16,472 bases of DNA, taken from positions 1-16,472 of the forward strand of contig JAZRZR010000017.1 in the NCBI GenBank assembly GCA_045601525.1, in the 5' to 3' direction. How positions within the stretch are numbered: position 1 is the first letter of the stretch; every line of letters starts with the position of its first letter. The notes beneath the pieces are model-generated. The model was not told the DNA's origin, did not search any database, and was given only the letters and a program-made list of their open reading frames with translations. The stretch is from SIG565 sp045601525 (GTDB lineage Bacteria; Bacillota; Clostridia; Oscillospirales; Acutalibacteraceae). Shown piece by piece: positions 1-6,953 of the stretch. A program made the translations under genes and the position numbers.

Positions 1-19
1 TTTAGACAAGATTTTTTTA

Positions 20-25
20 TATAAT
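20..25 (+). promoter_or_regulatory. Possible -10 box upstream of ypeB (partial promoter)
   Basis: A TATAAT hexamer lies about 47 bases before the ypeB start. With normal 17-bp spacing its -35 box would fall at or before the window edge, so the promoter cannot be confirmed. ypeB is made under the forespore sigma factor in Bacillus, and no convincing sigma-G pair is visible in bases 1-71, so the gene may instead be transcribed from an upstream sleB-like gene outside the window. Confidence 0.2.
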
Positions 26-71
26 TTTCGGCATAATTGGTAATAATAACATATAAAAATGAGGTGAGCCA

Positions 72-1400
72 ATGAGCAGAAGAACATTTATAAGGATTTT
101 GGCCTATTTAATTTCCTTGATAGTGGTTTTAAGCGTGATGCTATGTTTGTATTATAAAGAGATAAGATTTTATAAAATGCAGGTGCAGTACACCTATTCG
201 CAGGCGTTGGAAGAGTTTTCAAGCAGTATTAATAGCATAGCCTTAAATCTCGAAAAGGCAGGGTATATTACAACGGGAAAGCAAATGAGCAATATTGCAA
301 CAACAATATATACCGAAGCCAAAATTGCTAAACAGGCATTTTCACAATTCCCTTCAGGTGAAGCCACCTATGAAAAGGTAAATAAGTTTCTATCTCAGGT
401 GGGCAATTATTCAATCTCTTTGGCGCAAAAGGTGATTAAGGGGACTGCCGTTGATGAAGAGGAGAGAAAAAATCTTTATAGATTAAGTGAGATATCAACT
501 CAAATTTCTAAAAAAATCATCAATATTGAGGGTGAATATAATAATCAAAAATATTGGTTTGAAAATTTGAGTAATGAAATAGCCGATAGCATAAAGACCG
601 ATGAACTGTCGGCAGCTTTTTTGGAACTTGAGGAAACCTTAACCGATTATCCTACATTGATATATGATGGTCCTTATTCCGATTTTATATCTAATGACGG
701 CTATTGGATGTTAGAAAACAATGGGGAAATAACCGAGGAAGAGGCAAAAACAAAAGCGGCTTCGGTTTTGAAAATCCCCGAAAGCGTGCTTAAGAGCGAA
801 ACGATGGATAACGGGAAAATCAAGGCATATAATTTTGATTACGGCTCGGGAGCAATTAGTGTAAGCGTTAATGGCGGCTTTATAGTTTATTTTAGAAAAT
901 ATACCACACAGCAGCAAGCAGTTTTGAACTATGAACAAGCGATTTCAAAGGCGCAAAAATATTTAAGCACACAAAACGATGAGCTTTTCACGCCCACATA
1001 TTATTATAACGAAAACGGAGTTTGTGTAATCAGCTTTGCGGCCACAAACGGAAACACGGTTTGCTATACCGACCTTATAAAAATTGGTGTTGATATGTCA
1101 AACGGGGAGATTGTTTTTTATGAGGGTAGAGGTTATCTCACCAACCATAAGCCAAGAACAATTAAAACCCCCGTATATACCGAGGAACAAGCAAGAACTA
1201 TATTAAACGAATCATTAACCGTAATTAGTTCGGGTTTAGTTTTGATTCCAACCGATGCGGGCGATGAAAAGCATTGCTATGAATTCACTTGTCGTGGAAG
1301 AAATTCAGAGGAAATATTAGTGTATATTAACACCGAAACTTTAGAAGAAGAGGACATTTTGATGGTAATTAAAACAAATGGCGGTATTTTAACAAAATAA
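72..1400 (+). CDS. ypeB: YpeB-like spore germination protein
   Basis: In Bacillus, YpeB is needed to localise and stabilise the cortex-lytic enzyme SleB in the spore, so this gene points to an endospore former. The 442-residue protein has a single N-terminal membrane segment (about residues 8-28) after a basic start. A helical region follows to about residue 185, then the characteristic tract around residues 193-206 (YPTLIYDGPYSDFI). The C-terminal half has repeated PepSY-like units at about 220-275, 285-360 and 370-435. Length matches the family (about 440-450). The ATG is preceded by GAGGTGAG at good spacing. No sleB is visible, because only 71 bases precede the gene; in relatives sleB is usually just upstream. 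The function comes from family knowledge; the motif and architecture are seen directly. Confidence 0.9.
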   Translation: MSRRTFIRILAYLISLIVVLSVMLCLYYKEIRFYKMQVQYTYSQALEEFSSSINSIALNLEKAGYITTGKQMSNIATTIYTEAKIAKQAFSQFPSGEATYEKVNKFLSQVGNYSISLAQKVIKGTAVDEEERKNLYRLSEISTQISKKIINIEGEYNNQKYWFENLSNEIADSIKTDELSAAFLELEETLTDYPTLIYDGPYSDFISNDGYWMLENNGEITEEEAKTKAASVLKIPESVLKSETMDNGKIKAYNFDYGSGAISVSVNGGFIVYFRKYTTQQQAVLNYEQAISKAQKYLSTQNDELFTPTYYYNENGVCVISFAATNGNTVCYTDLIKIGVDMSNGEIVFYEGRGYLTNHKPRTIKTPVYTEEQARTILNESLTVISSGLVLIPTDAGDEKHCYEFTCRGRNSEEILVYINTETLEEEDILMVIKTNGGILTK

Positions 1401-1403
1401 TGC

Positions 1404-1432
1404 TTGCATTTTGTAGAGCTTTGTGGTATTAT
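1404..1432 (+). promoter_or_regulatory. Sigma-A promoter for rplS
   Basis: TTGCAT at 1404-1409 and TATTAT at 1427-1432 are separated by exactly 17 bases. Transcription would start near 1440, giving a leader of about 115 nt before rplS. This is one of the clearest housekeeping promoters in the window and probably also feeds lepB through thrC by read-through. Confidence 0.75.
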
Positions 1433-1440
1433 ATTTGAGC

Positions 1441-1540
1441 ATTTGATTTCACTTGGTCCTTACAAGTGGTTTTGATGCCGAAAATATCGACATTAAAGCG
1501 GGTGGTCCTCTGTCGTTTGGCACGAACATCTGATGTGTTT
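1441..1540 (+). ncRNA. Structured rplS 5' leader (candidate L19 leader)
   Basis: The roughly 115-nt leader of rplS can fold into two clear hairpins. One is CACTTG (1450-1455) with CAAGTG (1463-1468) around a 7-nt loop. The other is CGACA (1488-1492) with TGTCG (1511-1515). An outer pairing TGCC (1476-1479) with GGCA (1519-1522) encloses the second hairpin. GGTCCT occurs in both, at 1455-1460 and 1504-1509. Firmicutes are known to carry an autoregulatory L19 leader at this position (an Rfam family), in which L19 is thought to bind its own mRNA. I assign this by position and structure, not by a covariance-model match. It does not resemble an intrinsic terminator, since no T-run follows. Confidence 0.55.
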
Positions 1541-1555
1541 TAAGGAGGAAAAATT

Positions 1556-1900
1556 ATGGACGCTGTAAAGAACTTAACAGCAGGCATGATGAAGGAGGAT
1601 GCTCCTGTCATCAAAATCGGTAGCACTGTAAAGGTGCATGTAAAAATTCGTGAAGGTGAGCGCGAGAGAATTCAAATTTTTGAAGGTACTGTAATCGCTC
1701 GCAATAATTCCGGTATAGCTGAAACATTCACTGTAAGACGTGTTTCTTACGGCGTAGGTGTTGAAAGAGTATTCCCTGTACATTCTCCGAATGTAGCTAA
1801 GGTTGAAATCGTAAGAGCCGGTAAAGTTCGTCGTGCAAAGCTTTATTATTTGCGTGATAGAGTTGGTAAGGCTGCAAAAGTTAAAGAGCTTATTGGTTAA
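1556..1900 (+). CDS. rplS: 50S ribosomal protein L19
   Basis: L19 is a 114-residue protein of the large subunit located at the interface with the 30S subunit. The family pattern is clear: an N-terminal helix, the FxGTVIAR stretch at residues 42-49, then the strongly conserved TVRRVSYGVGVERVFPVHSP core (59-78) and a basic C-terminus with KLYYLRDRVGKAAKVKE. Length is normal. The ATG has a near-perfect SD (TAAGGAGG, 1541-1548) at 7-nt spacing. In many Firmicutes L19 ends the rpsP-rimM-trmD operon; here it stands at the head of its own transcription unit behind ypeB and is followed by a terminator-like hairpin and then lepB, which is a common downstream order. Confidence 0.98.
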   Translation: MDAVKNLTAGMMKEDAPVIKIGSTVKVHVKIREGERERIQIFEGTVIARNNSGIAETFTVRRVSYGVGVERVFPVHSPNVAKVEIVRAGKVRRAKLYYLRDRVGKAAKVKELIG

Positions 1901-1911
1901 TGAATTTTTAG

Positions 1912-1944
1912 AAAAGGGGACATTTAATTTATGTCCCCTTTTTT
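1912..1944 (+). terminator. Intrinsic terminator after rplS
   Basis: A 12-bp perfect stem, AAAAGGGGACAT (1912-1923) with ATGTCCCCTTTT (1931-1942), encloses a 7-nt loop, and the T-run extends to 1944. It lies between rplS and lepB. Since no good promoter is visible between it and lepB, it probably works as a partial terminator that lowers expression of the downstream genes relative to L19. Confidence 0.85.
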
Positions 1945-1968
1945 ACTTTATTATAAGTAGGTGTTATC

Positions 1969-2574
1969 TTGGCTGATTTTGAAAATTTAACCAACGAAAA
2001 CGAAATAAAAGAAAAAAACTCTACCATAAAAAACGATTTGTTCGAATGGCTGGAGATACTTATTAGCGCCCTTATGATACTCGTGATTATGTTCACCTTT
2101 GTCTTCAAAATAGTTACCATAAGTGGTGATTCAATGAAAAACACATTGAACAGTGGTGAAAAGGTGATAATTTCGAATATCGGCTTCACACCGCAGTATG
2201 GAGATATTGTTGTTATTTCGAGAAATGCAAACAATATTGCCGATATGCAGGATGCCAACACTCCAATTATTAAAAGAGTAATCGCAACCGAAGGTCAGGT
2301 TGTTGATATTGATTTCTTCGAGGGAATAGTTTATGTTGATGGTGTTGCATTGGATGAGCCATATACAAAAACCCCCACTAATCTTAGCGAGGGTATAGAA
2401 TTCCCTGTCGTAGTAGATGTAGGTTGTGTTTTTGTTTTGGGTGATAATCGTAACGATTCAACCGATAGCCGTTCTCCAAATATTGGAGATGGCGGTATGA
2501 TTGATACCCGTTATATTCTTGGCAAAGCCCTTTTTAGAGTTTTTCCGTTTAGCGGGTTTGGAGGTCTTTACTAA
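1969..2574 (+). CDS. lepB: Type I signal peptidase
   Basis: This enzyme removes signal peptides from exported proteins at the outer face of the cytoplasmic membrane. The 201-residue protein has a short cytoplasmic N-terminus, one membrane segment (about 30-48) and an S26 catalytic domain. Catalytic Ser55 lies in SGDSM (52-56) and the general base Lys102 in IKRVIA (101-106). The conserved GDNRNDSTDSR box and the closing RYILGKALFRVFP are present. The single N-terminal membrane span and short catalytic domain fit the Gram-positive form. The start is TTG, chosen because AGTAGGTG (1957-1964) sits 4 nt upstream and no ATG precedes the membrane span. Its stop overlaps the rbgA start by one base, so the two are translationally coupled. 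Confidence 0.96.
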   Translation: MADFENLTNENEIKEKNSTIKNDLFEWLEILISALMILVIMFTFVFKIVTISGDSMKNTLNSGEKVIISNIGFTPQYGDIVVISRNANNIADMQDANTPIIKRVIATEGQVVDIDFFEGIVYVDGVALDEPYTKTPTNLSEGIEFPVVVDVGCVFVLGDNRNDSTDSRSPNIGDGGMIDTRYILGKALFRVFPFSGFGGLY

Positions 2575-3428
2575 TGGATACCCAACAAAACATACAATGG
2601 TTTCCCGGTCATATGACCAAGACCAAACGCAAGATTGCCGAGGTTTTGCCTCTTATTGATGCGGTTGCCGAGGTCGTTGATGCAAGGATACCTTTAAGTA
2701 GTCAAAATCCTGATATTTTAAGTATTGTGGGTAACAAACCTCGCCTTGTTTTGCTCAATAAATACGATATGGCCGACCCTGTTGTTACTGAAAAATGGAT
2801 AAATTATTTCAAAAATCAGGGTATCATTGCAATCCCGGTTGATTGTAAGTCGGGAAAGGGGCTAAATCAATTTAAGCAAAGCGTTAAGGACCTTCTTGGA
2901 GATACTTTAATTAAATATGCACAAAAGGGTTTAGTTGGTAAACCTTTGAGAGTGATGGTTGTGGGTATCCCTAATGTTGGTAAATCATCATTTATCAATA
3001 AAATTGCGGGCGGAAACAAGGCTAAAGTGGAAAATCGTCCGGGTGTTACAAGAGGTAACCAATGGTTCACCATTGATAAACAGTTGGAGTTGCTAGATAC
3101 CCCCGGTGTTTTATGGCCGAAGTTCGACGATGTGGCGGTTGGTGAAAAATTGGCATTTACCGGTGCCATAAAGGATAAAGTGGTTGATGTAGAACTTTTG
3201 GCAGTAAGATTGTTGGAAATTCTCGCTGTTGATTATAGAGAACTTTTAACATTAAGATACAAAAATCTTGATTTTGAAGTAGAACCCTATGAACTTTTAG
3301 AGCAAATCGGTAAAAGTCGTGGTATGGTTATCAAAGGCGGCGAGGTTGACACCGAAAGGGCAGCCAATATGTTGCTCGAAGAATTTAGGAACTGTAAGAT
3401 TGGCAAAATTTCATTAGAGAGGGTATAA
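2574..3428 (+). CDS. rbgA: Ribosome biogenesis GTPase RbgA (YlqF)
   Basis: RbgA is a late 50S-assembly GTPase that promotes final maturation of the large subunit in Firmicutes. The 284-residue protein shows the circularly permuted GTPase order: G4 NKYD (62-65), G5-like CKSGKG (91-96), then G1 GIPNVGKS (131-138), G2 region PGVTRG (156-161) and G3 DTPG (175-178). The N-terminal WFPGHM (9-14) is typical of YlqF, and the C-terminal ANTAR-like helical domain is present. Length matches the family. The ATG overlaps the lepB stop in TAATG, and GGAGG (2560-2564) lies inside the end of lepB. Placement among rplS, lepB and rnhB is the classical Firmicute neighbourhood and supports the orthology. Confidence 0.97.
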   Translation: MDTQQNIQWFPGHMTKTKRKIAEVLPLIDAVAEVVDARIPLSSQNPDILSIVGNKPRLVLLNKYDMADPVVTEKWINYFKNQGIIAIPVDCKSGKGLNQFKQSVKDLLGDTLIKYAQKGLVGKPLRVMVVGIPNVGKSSFINKIAGGNKAKVENRPGVTRGNQWFTIDKQLELLDTPGVLWPKFDDVAVGEKLAFTGAIKDKVVDVELLAVRLLEILAVDYRELLTLRYKNLDFEVEPYELLEQIGKSRGMVIKGGEVDTERAANMLLEEFRNCKIGKISLERV

Positions 3429-3429
3429 T

Positions 3430-4029
3430 ATGCCTGATTATACATACGAAAAAGAAGCAATAAATAATGGATATACTGCAGTTTGCGGTGTTGATGAAGC
3501 GGGTCGAGGACCTTTAGCGGGTCCTGTTTGTGCGGCGGCAGTTATTTTACCTGCCGATTGCATAATCGAGGGGCTTAACGATTCAAAGAAATTAACCGAA
3601 AAGAAAAGGGAAGCCTTGTATGATGTTATAATTAAAAAGGCTATTGCTTATGGTATCGCATTTGGCAGCGTAGAAGAAATAGAAGAACATAATATATTAA
3701 ATGCTACCTTTTTAGCAATGAATAGGGCGATTGACTCTTTACAAACTAAATCCGACTTTGCTATAATAGATGGTAATAGGAAACCTACAGGAATAAATAT
3801 CCCTTGCATAACCGTAGTTAAGGGAGATTCTCATTCAATGTCGGTTGCGGCGGCCTCGGTGCTCGCTAAGGTAACGAGGGATAGGCTTTTGCTCGAATAT
3901 GATAAAAAATATCCCCAATATAAATTTTGTAAGCACAAGGGATATGGCACCAAGGAGCATTATGAGGCTATTAAAGAATACGGTATTTGCGAAGTGCACC
4001 GCAAATCTTTTTTGAAAGGTGTAATATGA
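3430..4029 (+). CDS. rnhB: Ribonuclease HII
   Basis: RNase HII cuts RNA in RNA/DNA hybrids and starts removal of single ribonucleotides misincorporated in DNA. The 199-residue protein has the signature GVDEAGRGPLAGPV (20-33) with metal ligands Asp22 and Glu23. Further acidic ligands are probably Asp114 in IIDGN and Asp133 in KGDS, with the conserved AAASVLAKVTRDR block (140-152) and the GYGTKEH motif near the C-terminus. Length is normal for the bacterial enzyme. The start lies one base after the rbgA stop, with a weak AGAGAGGG element overlapping the end of rbgA. The stop overlaps the yraN start by 4 nt (ATGA), so translation is likely coupled along the operon. Confidence 0.97.
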   Translation: MPDYTYEKEAINNGYTAVCGVDEAGRGPLAGPVCAAAVILPADCIIEGLNDSKKLTEKKREALYDVIIKKAIAYGIAFGSVEEIEEHNILNATFLAMNRAIDSLQTKSDFAIIDGNRKPTGINIPCITVVKGDSHSMSVAAASVLAKVTRDRLLLEYDKKYPQYKFCKHKGYGTKEHYEAIKEYGICEVHRKSFLKGVI

Positions 4030-4403
4030 GCAATTTTATTTCATCGGGTAGTAAGGCCGAAATTATGGTGGCGGCTTATCTTAGAAAAAGCGGTTACATA
4101 ATTTCAAAAATGAATTATCACTCTAAATATGGTGAAATAGATATTATTGCCGAAAATCGCGAAAGAGTGATTTTTGTTGAAGTAAAGATGAGAGGCAAGG
4201 ATGCTATTATGGCACCCGCTGAGGCTGTTGATGCTTTCAAACAAAGAAAAATTCTCTTAACAGCGAAAGATTATTTGTTAAAGGCACATTTGGGTGATTT
4301 GGAACTTCGCTTTGATGTTGCAGAGGTTTTTGAAGAAGAAAGCACAGCGGTTAACAAAAGATATCGCCTGCATTACATACGAAATGCGTTTGGTAATTTT
4401 TAA
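4026..4403 (+). CDS. yraN: YraN family (UPF0102) endonuclease-like protein
   Basis: This 125-residue protein belongs to UPF0102, which has a restriction-endonuclease-like fold; its cellular role is not established. Family motifs are visible: GSKAE with Glu12, a GEIDIIAE strand (36-43) and FVEVKMR (50-56), which together give the E...D...ExK-type metal site. The reading frame stays open upstream to an ATG at 3987, but that would overlap rnhB by 43 bases. The ATG at 4026 overlaps the rnhB stop as ATGA and has AAAGGTG just upstream, so I choose it. Location directly after rnhB is common for this family. The family assignment is firm; nuclease activity is inference. Confidence 0.93.
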   Translation: MSNFISSGSKAEIMVAAYLRKSGYIISKMNYHSKYGEIDIIAENRERVIFVEVKMRGKDAIMAPAEAVDAFKQRKILLTAKDYLLKAHLGDLELRFDVAEVFEEESTAVNKRYRLHYIRNAFGNF

Positions 4404-4414
4404 GGAGGATAAAA

Positions 4415-5899
4415 GTGAATTACATTAGCACAAGAAATAGTGAAATTAAGGTTACGGCTTCACAGGCAATAGCACAAGGTATTTCAAAGGACGGAGGACT
4501 TTTTGTCCCCGAAACAATACCTACACTAAAAAACGAAGACTATAATGCGCTTAAAAATATGAATTATGTAGAGCGAGCTGCATTTGTATTAAAACTTTTC
4601 CTTACTGATTTTACCGATGAGGAAATAAAATATTGTGTTGAGGGCGCCTATAAGGGGACTTTTGATAATGATTTACCCGCACCGCTTAATACTATTAACG
4701 ATAACACCCATATTCTTGAACTTTGGCATGGCCCTACCTGTGCTTTTAAGGACTTGGCGCTTCAGCTTTTGCCGTATCTTTTAACCACATCTGCAAAGAA
4801 GGTTAGCGGTGGCAAGGAAACAGTAATTCTTGTTGCTACAAGCGGTGATACCGGTAAAGCGGCGCTTGAGGGCTTTTGCGATGTTGAAAACACAAAGATT
4901 ATGGTTTTTTATCCGAGTAACGGTGTAAGCAAAATGCAAAAGCTTCAAATGGATACTCAAAAGGGCGAAAATGTTTTGGTTTGCTCTATTAACGGTAATT
5001 TTGATGATGCCCAAACAGGCGTTAAAAAGATATTTACCGATAAGCGTGTAAACGAGCTTTTAGAGAAAAATAATATGCAGTTTTCAAGTGCGAACTCTAT
5101 TAACTGGGGTCGCCTTGCACCGCAAATTATATATTATGTATCGGCATATTGCGATTTGCTTGCTAAGGGTGAAAACATTGAAAACGGCTTTAATGTAGTG
5201 GTTCCTACCGGTAATTTCGGTAATATTCTTGCGGCATACTATGCAAAAGCAATGGGTGTGCCGATAAATAAACTTATTTGCGCTTCAAACGCCAATAATG
5301 TACTTACCGATTTCATTAAAACAGGTGTTTATAATAGAAATCGTAATTTCTACACCACTATTTCTCCCTCAATGGATATTTTAATTTCAAGCAATCTTGA
5401 GCGTATGCTTTTTGAGGCTTCTGAGCGTAATAGCGCGCTTACAGCATCCTTACAAAACGACCTAGCTACAAAGGGCGAATATAGAATAAGTGACGAGCTT
5501 CACGCTAAATTTGAATCCCTATTCTTTGGCGGTTGCTGCGATGATGCAAAAACCAAAGCAACCATCAAAAAATATTTTGATGAGCTCGGTTATCTTTGCG
5601 ATACTCATACTGCGGTTGCATTGGCAGTTTTTGAGGAATATAAAGAGAAAACAGGGGATACAAGACCCACTGTTATTGCCTCGACTGCTTCTCCTTATAA
5701 GTTTGCAGATAGCGTAATCGAAGCAATTGGCGAAAGCGTTTCAGATAGTGATTTTGATACAGTTAAAAAACTTTCAAAAATCACAAACACAGCTATTCCA
5801 ACACCTATTTCGGCACTTGAAAATGCCGTTCCTCGTTTTAACAATCTTTGTGAAAAACAGGAAATGGAAGAGTTTGTACTTAAAAATTTGAAAATATAA
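4415..5899 (+). CDS. thrC: Threonine synthase
   Basis: ThrC converts O-phospho-L-homoserine to L-threonine using pyridoxal phosphate. At 494 residues it is the long, class II form found in enteric bacteria and many Clostridia, with an N-terminal extension (YISTRNSEIKVTASQAIAQG) typical of that group. Lys112 in HGPTCAFKD (105-113) is the expected PLP Schiff-base lysine. The phosphate-binding ATSGDTGKAALEGF block and the VPTGNFGNILAAYYAK block are intact. The start is GTG with a perfect AGGAGG (4403-4408) 6 nt upstream, overlapping the yraN stop region. It closes the operon and is followed by a strong terminator. No leader-peptide attenuator is visible, so regulation is probably through the operon as a whole. 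Confidence 0.97.
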   Translation: MNYISTRNSEIKVTASQAIAQGISKDGGLFVPETIPTLKNEDYNALKNMNYVERAAFVLKLFLTDFTDEEIKYCVEGAYKGTFDNDLPAPLNTINDNTHILELWHGPTCAFKDLALQLLPYLLTTSAKKVSGGKETVILVATSGDTGKAALEGFCDVENTKIMVFYPSNGVSKMQKLQMDTQKGENVLVCSINGNFDDAQTGVKKIFTDKRVNELLEKNNMQFSSANSINWGRLAPQIIYYVSAYCDLLAKGENIENGFNVVVPTGNFGNILAAYYAKAMGVPINKLICASNANNVLTDFIKTGVYNRNRNFYTTISPSMDILISSNLERMLFEASERNSALTASLQNDLATKGEYRISDELHAKFESLFFGGCCDDAKTKATIKKYFDELGYLCDTHTAVALAVFEEYKEKTGDTRPTVIASTASPYKFADSVIEAIGESVSDSDFDTVKKLSKITNTAIPTPISALENAVPRFNNLCEKQEMEEFVLKNLKI

Positions 5900-5904
5900 A
5901 AAAG

Positions 5905-5932
5905 AAATACCCGTTTTTTAACGGGTATTTTT
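5905..5932. terminator. Bidirectional terminator between thrC and the DUF1540 gene
   Basis: An 11-bp perfect stem, AAATACCCGTT (5905-5915) with AACGGGTATTT (5920-5930), has a TTTT loop and is followed by T residues. On the opposite strand the A-rich bases before 5905 give a shorter T-run, so the same hairpin can end the convergent minus-strand gene at 5940-6095. Confidence 0.88.
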
Positions 5933-5939
5933 GAGATTT

Positions 5940-6095
5940 TTAGTTTTTTGCCTTAAAGGTGTCGCAACAAGTTTGCTCGCAGTCACAAGCACTGCAACCA
6001 CCAACCTTGATACTGCCGGCGTGGCAGCTGTTGTCTTTTGCGTGATAAACGCAGGTTTCAACATTACAAACGATACCATTGATTTTTTCTTGCAT
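5940..6095 (-). CDS. Small Cys-rich DUF1540 protein
   Basis: A 51-residue protein starts MQEKINGIVCNVETCVYH and ends CCDTFKAKN. It contains eight cysteines at positions 10, 15, 24, 34, 37, 39, 43 and 44, with the DUF1540 pattern CNVxxCxYH, NxCxAGxIxV and TCCDTF. DUF1540 proteins are small, widespread in Clostridia and of unknown function; the cysteine spacing suggests metal binding, possibly zinc or iron. The ATG (6095 to 6093 on the complement) has AGAAAGGAAAAG upstream on the minus strand. It is convergent with thrC, sharing its terminator, and divergent from the phosphoesterase gene. The motif is seen directly; a metal-binding role is inference. Confidence 0.9.
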   Translation of the reverse strand: MQEKINGIVCNVETCVYHAKDNSCHAGSIKVGGCSACDCEQTCCDTFKAKN

Positions 6096-6118
6096 AATTA
6101 CTTTTCCTTTCTTTTTAT

Positions 6119-6131
6119 TGACCTTTGGTCA
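6119..6131. promoter_or_regulatory. Palindrome TGACCTTTGGTCA, candidate operator
   Basis: A perfect 13-mer with 5-bp arms and a TTT centre lies in the 88-bp gap between the divergent DUF1540 and phosphoesterase genes, 24 bases upstream of the DUF1540 start. Its position suits a regulator site for one or both genes. No matching second copy was noticed, and a chance palindrome is possible. Confidence 0.25.
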
Positions 6132-6183
6132 TCATTATTTTCCCCTTATTAAAATCTTTTATTCTAAAAGGTAGGTGATTTTT

Positions 6184-6867
6184 TTGTCAGTATATGCTAT
6201 TTCAGATTTGCATTTATCCTTCGGAAGCGATAAACCTATGGATATTTTCAAGGGTTGGGAAAATCACCCTGAGCGCATTAAAGCAAATTGGAATCGTTTG
6301 GTAAAAATGGAAGACACAGTTATTTTGCCGGGTGATTTTTCATGGGCGCTTAAACTTGAAGATACTAAAGAAGATTTTTTGTTTTTAGATTCGCTTAACG
6401 GGCAAAAAATCATCTTAAAAGGCAACCACGATTTATGGTGGGGAACAAAGACTAAAATATTACAATTTTTTGAAAAAAATGAGATAAAAACCGTAAAGGT
6501 TTTATTTAATGATGCTTTTCTTGTTGAAGGGCTTTCAATTTGCGGCTCAAGAGGTTGGTTTTATGATAATAAAGACCAATCTAAAAAAATAATTTTACGT
6601 GAAGCAAATAGGCTTGAAACATCAATAAAAGAGGGAATAAGGCTTGGCGGAGAATTAACAGTTTTCTTGCATTATCCCCCTGTCTATAAAGATTATGTTT
6701 GCGGGGAAATTCTTGAAACACTCAAAAAATATGAAATTAAAACTGTTTTTCACGGGCATATTCACGGTGCGCCGTTTCACAATGCAACCGATAATTTTGA
6801 TGGTATTGATTTCAAACTAATATCCTGTGATTGTATAGATTTCACACCCTTGATTATAAAAAAATAA
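6184..6867 (+). CDS. Metallophosphoesterase, COG1768-like
   Basis: This is a calcineurin-like phosphohydrolase; its physiological substrate is unknown. The 227-residue protein carries the full metal-site set: DLH (8-10), GD (50-51), GNHD (80-83), His163 in FLHYPP, and GHIH (191-194). The surrounding tracts KPMDIF, WALKLED and GNHDLWW fit COG1768. The open frame extends to a GTG at 6175, but that codon lies inside the ribosome-binding sequence. AAGGTAGGTG (6168-6177) is ideally placed, 6 nt before the TTG at 6184, so I choose TTG, giving a protein that begins MSVYAISDLH. It has no signal peptide, so it should act in the cytoplasm. It is divergent from the DUF1540 gene and is followed by an AT-rich gap leading to tig. 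Confidence 0.88.
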   Translation: MSVYAISDLHLSFGSDKPMDIFKGWENHPERIKANWNRLVKMEDTVILPGDFSWALKLEDTKEDFLFLDSLNGQKIILKGNHDLWWGTKTKILQFFEKNEIKTVKVLFNDAFLVEGLSICGSRGWFYDNKDQSKKIILREANRLETSIKEGIRLGGELTVFLHYPPVYKDYVCGEILETLKKYEIKTVFHGHIHGAPFHNATDNFDGIDFKLISCDCIDFTPLIIKK

Positions 6868-6893
6868 AATATTAAAAAAATTGCAAAAAATAG

Positions 6894-6922
6894 TGGAAAA
6901 TTTTCACTATATATGTTATATT
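6894..6922 (+). promoter_or_regulatory. Candidate extended -10 promoter for tig
   Basis: TATATT at 6917-6922 is preceded by TG at 6914-6915, giving an extended -10. A poor -35 (TGGAAA, 6894-6899) is spaced 17 bp upstream. An imperfect inverted repeat TAGTG/CACTA (6891-6895, 6905-6909) overlaps the -35 region. Transcription would start near 6929, about 25 nt before the tig ATG. Confidence 0.45.
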
Positions 6923-6953
6923 ATTATTTGATAATTTTTACGGAGGTATAAAA

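Noticed and set aside
31..56. Sigma-G promoter for ypeB (GCATA at 31, CATATAA at 50)
   Set aside because: The spacing of 14 bases is too short for the forespore consensus, and ypeB is often co-transcribed with an upstream gene.
3987..4025. Upstream ATG for the YraN protein
   Set aside because: It would overlap rnhB by 43 bases and add residues with no family match; the ATG at 4026 overlaps the rnhB stop in the usual ATGA form.
5931..6152. Plus-strand open frame of 73 codons after thrC
   Set aside because: It starts inside the thrC terminator, has no ribosome binding site, and overlaps the DUF1540 gene, whose minus-strand reading has a clear family pattern.
6175..6183. GTG start for the metallophosphoesterase
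   Set aside because: The codon lies within the AGGTG ribosome-binding element; the TTG at 6184 is correctly spaced and gives a conserved-looking N-terminus.
6891..6909. Hairpin TAGTG/CACTA after the phosphoesterase as a terminator
   Set aside because: The stem is AT-rich with a bulge and has no T-run; it more likely overlaps the tig promoter.
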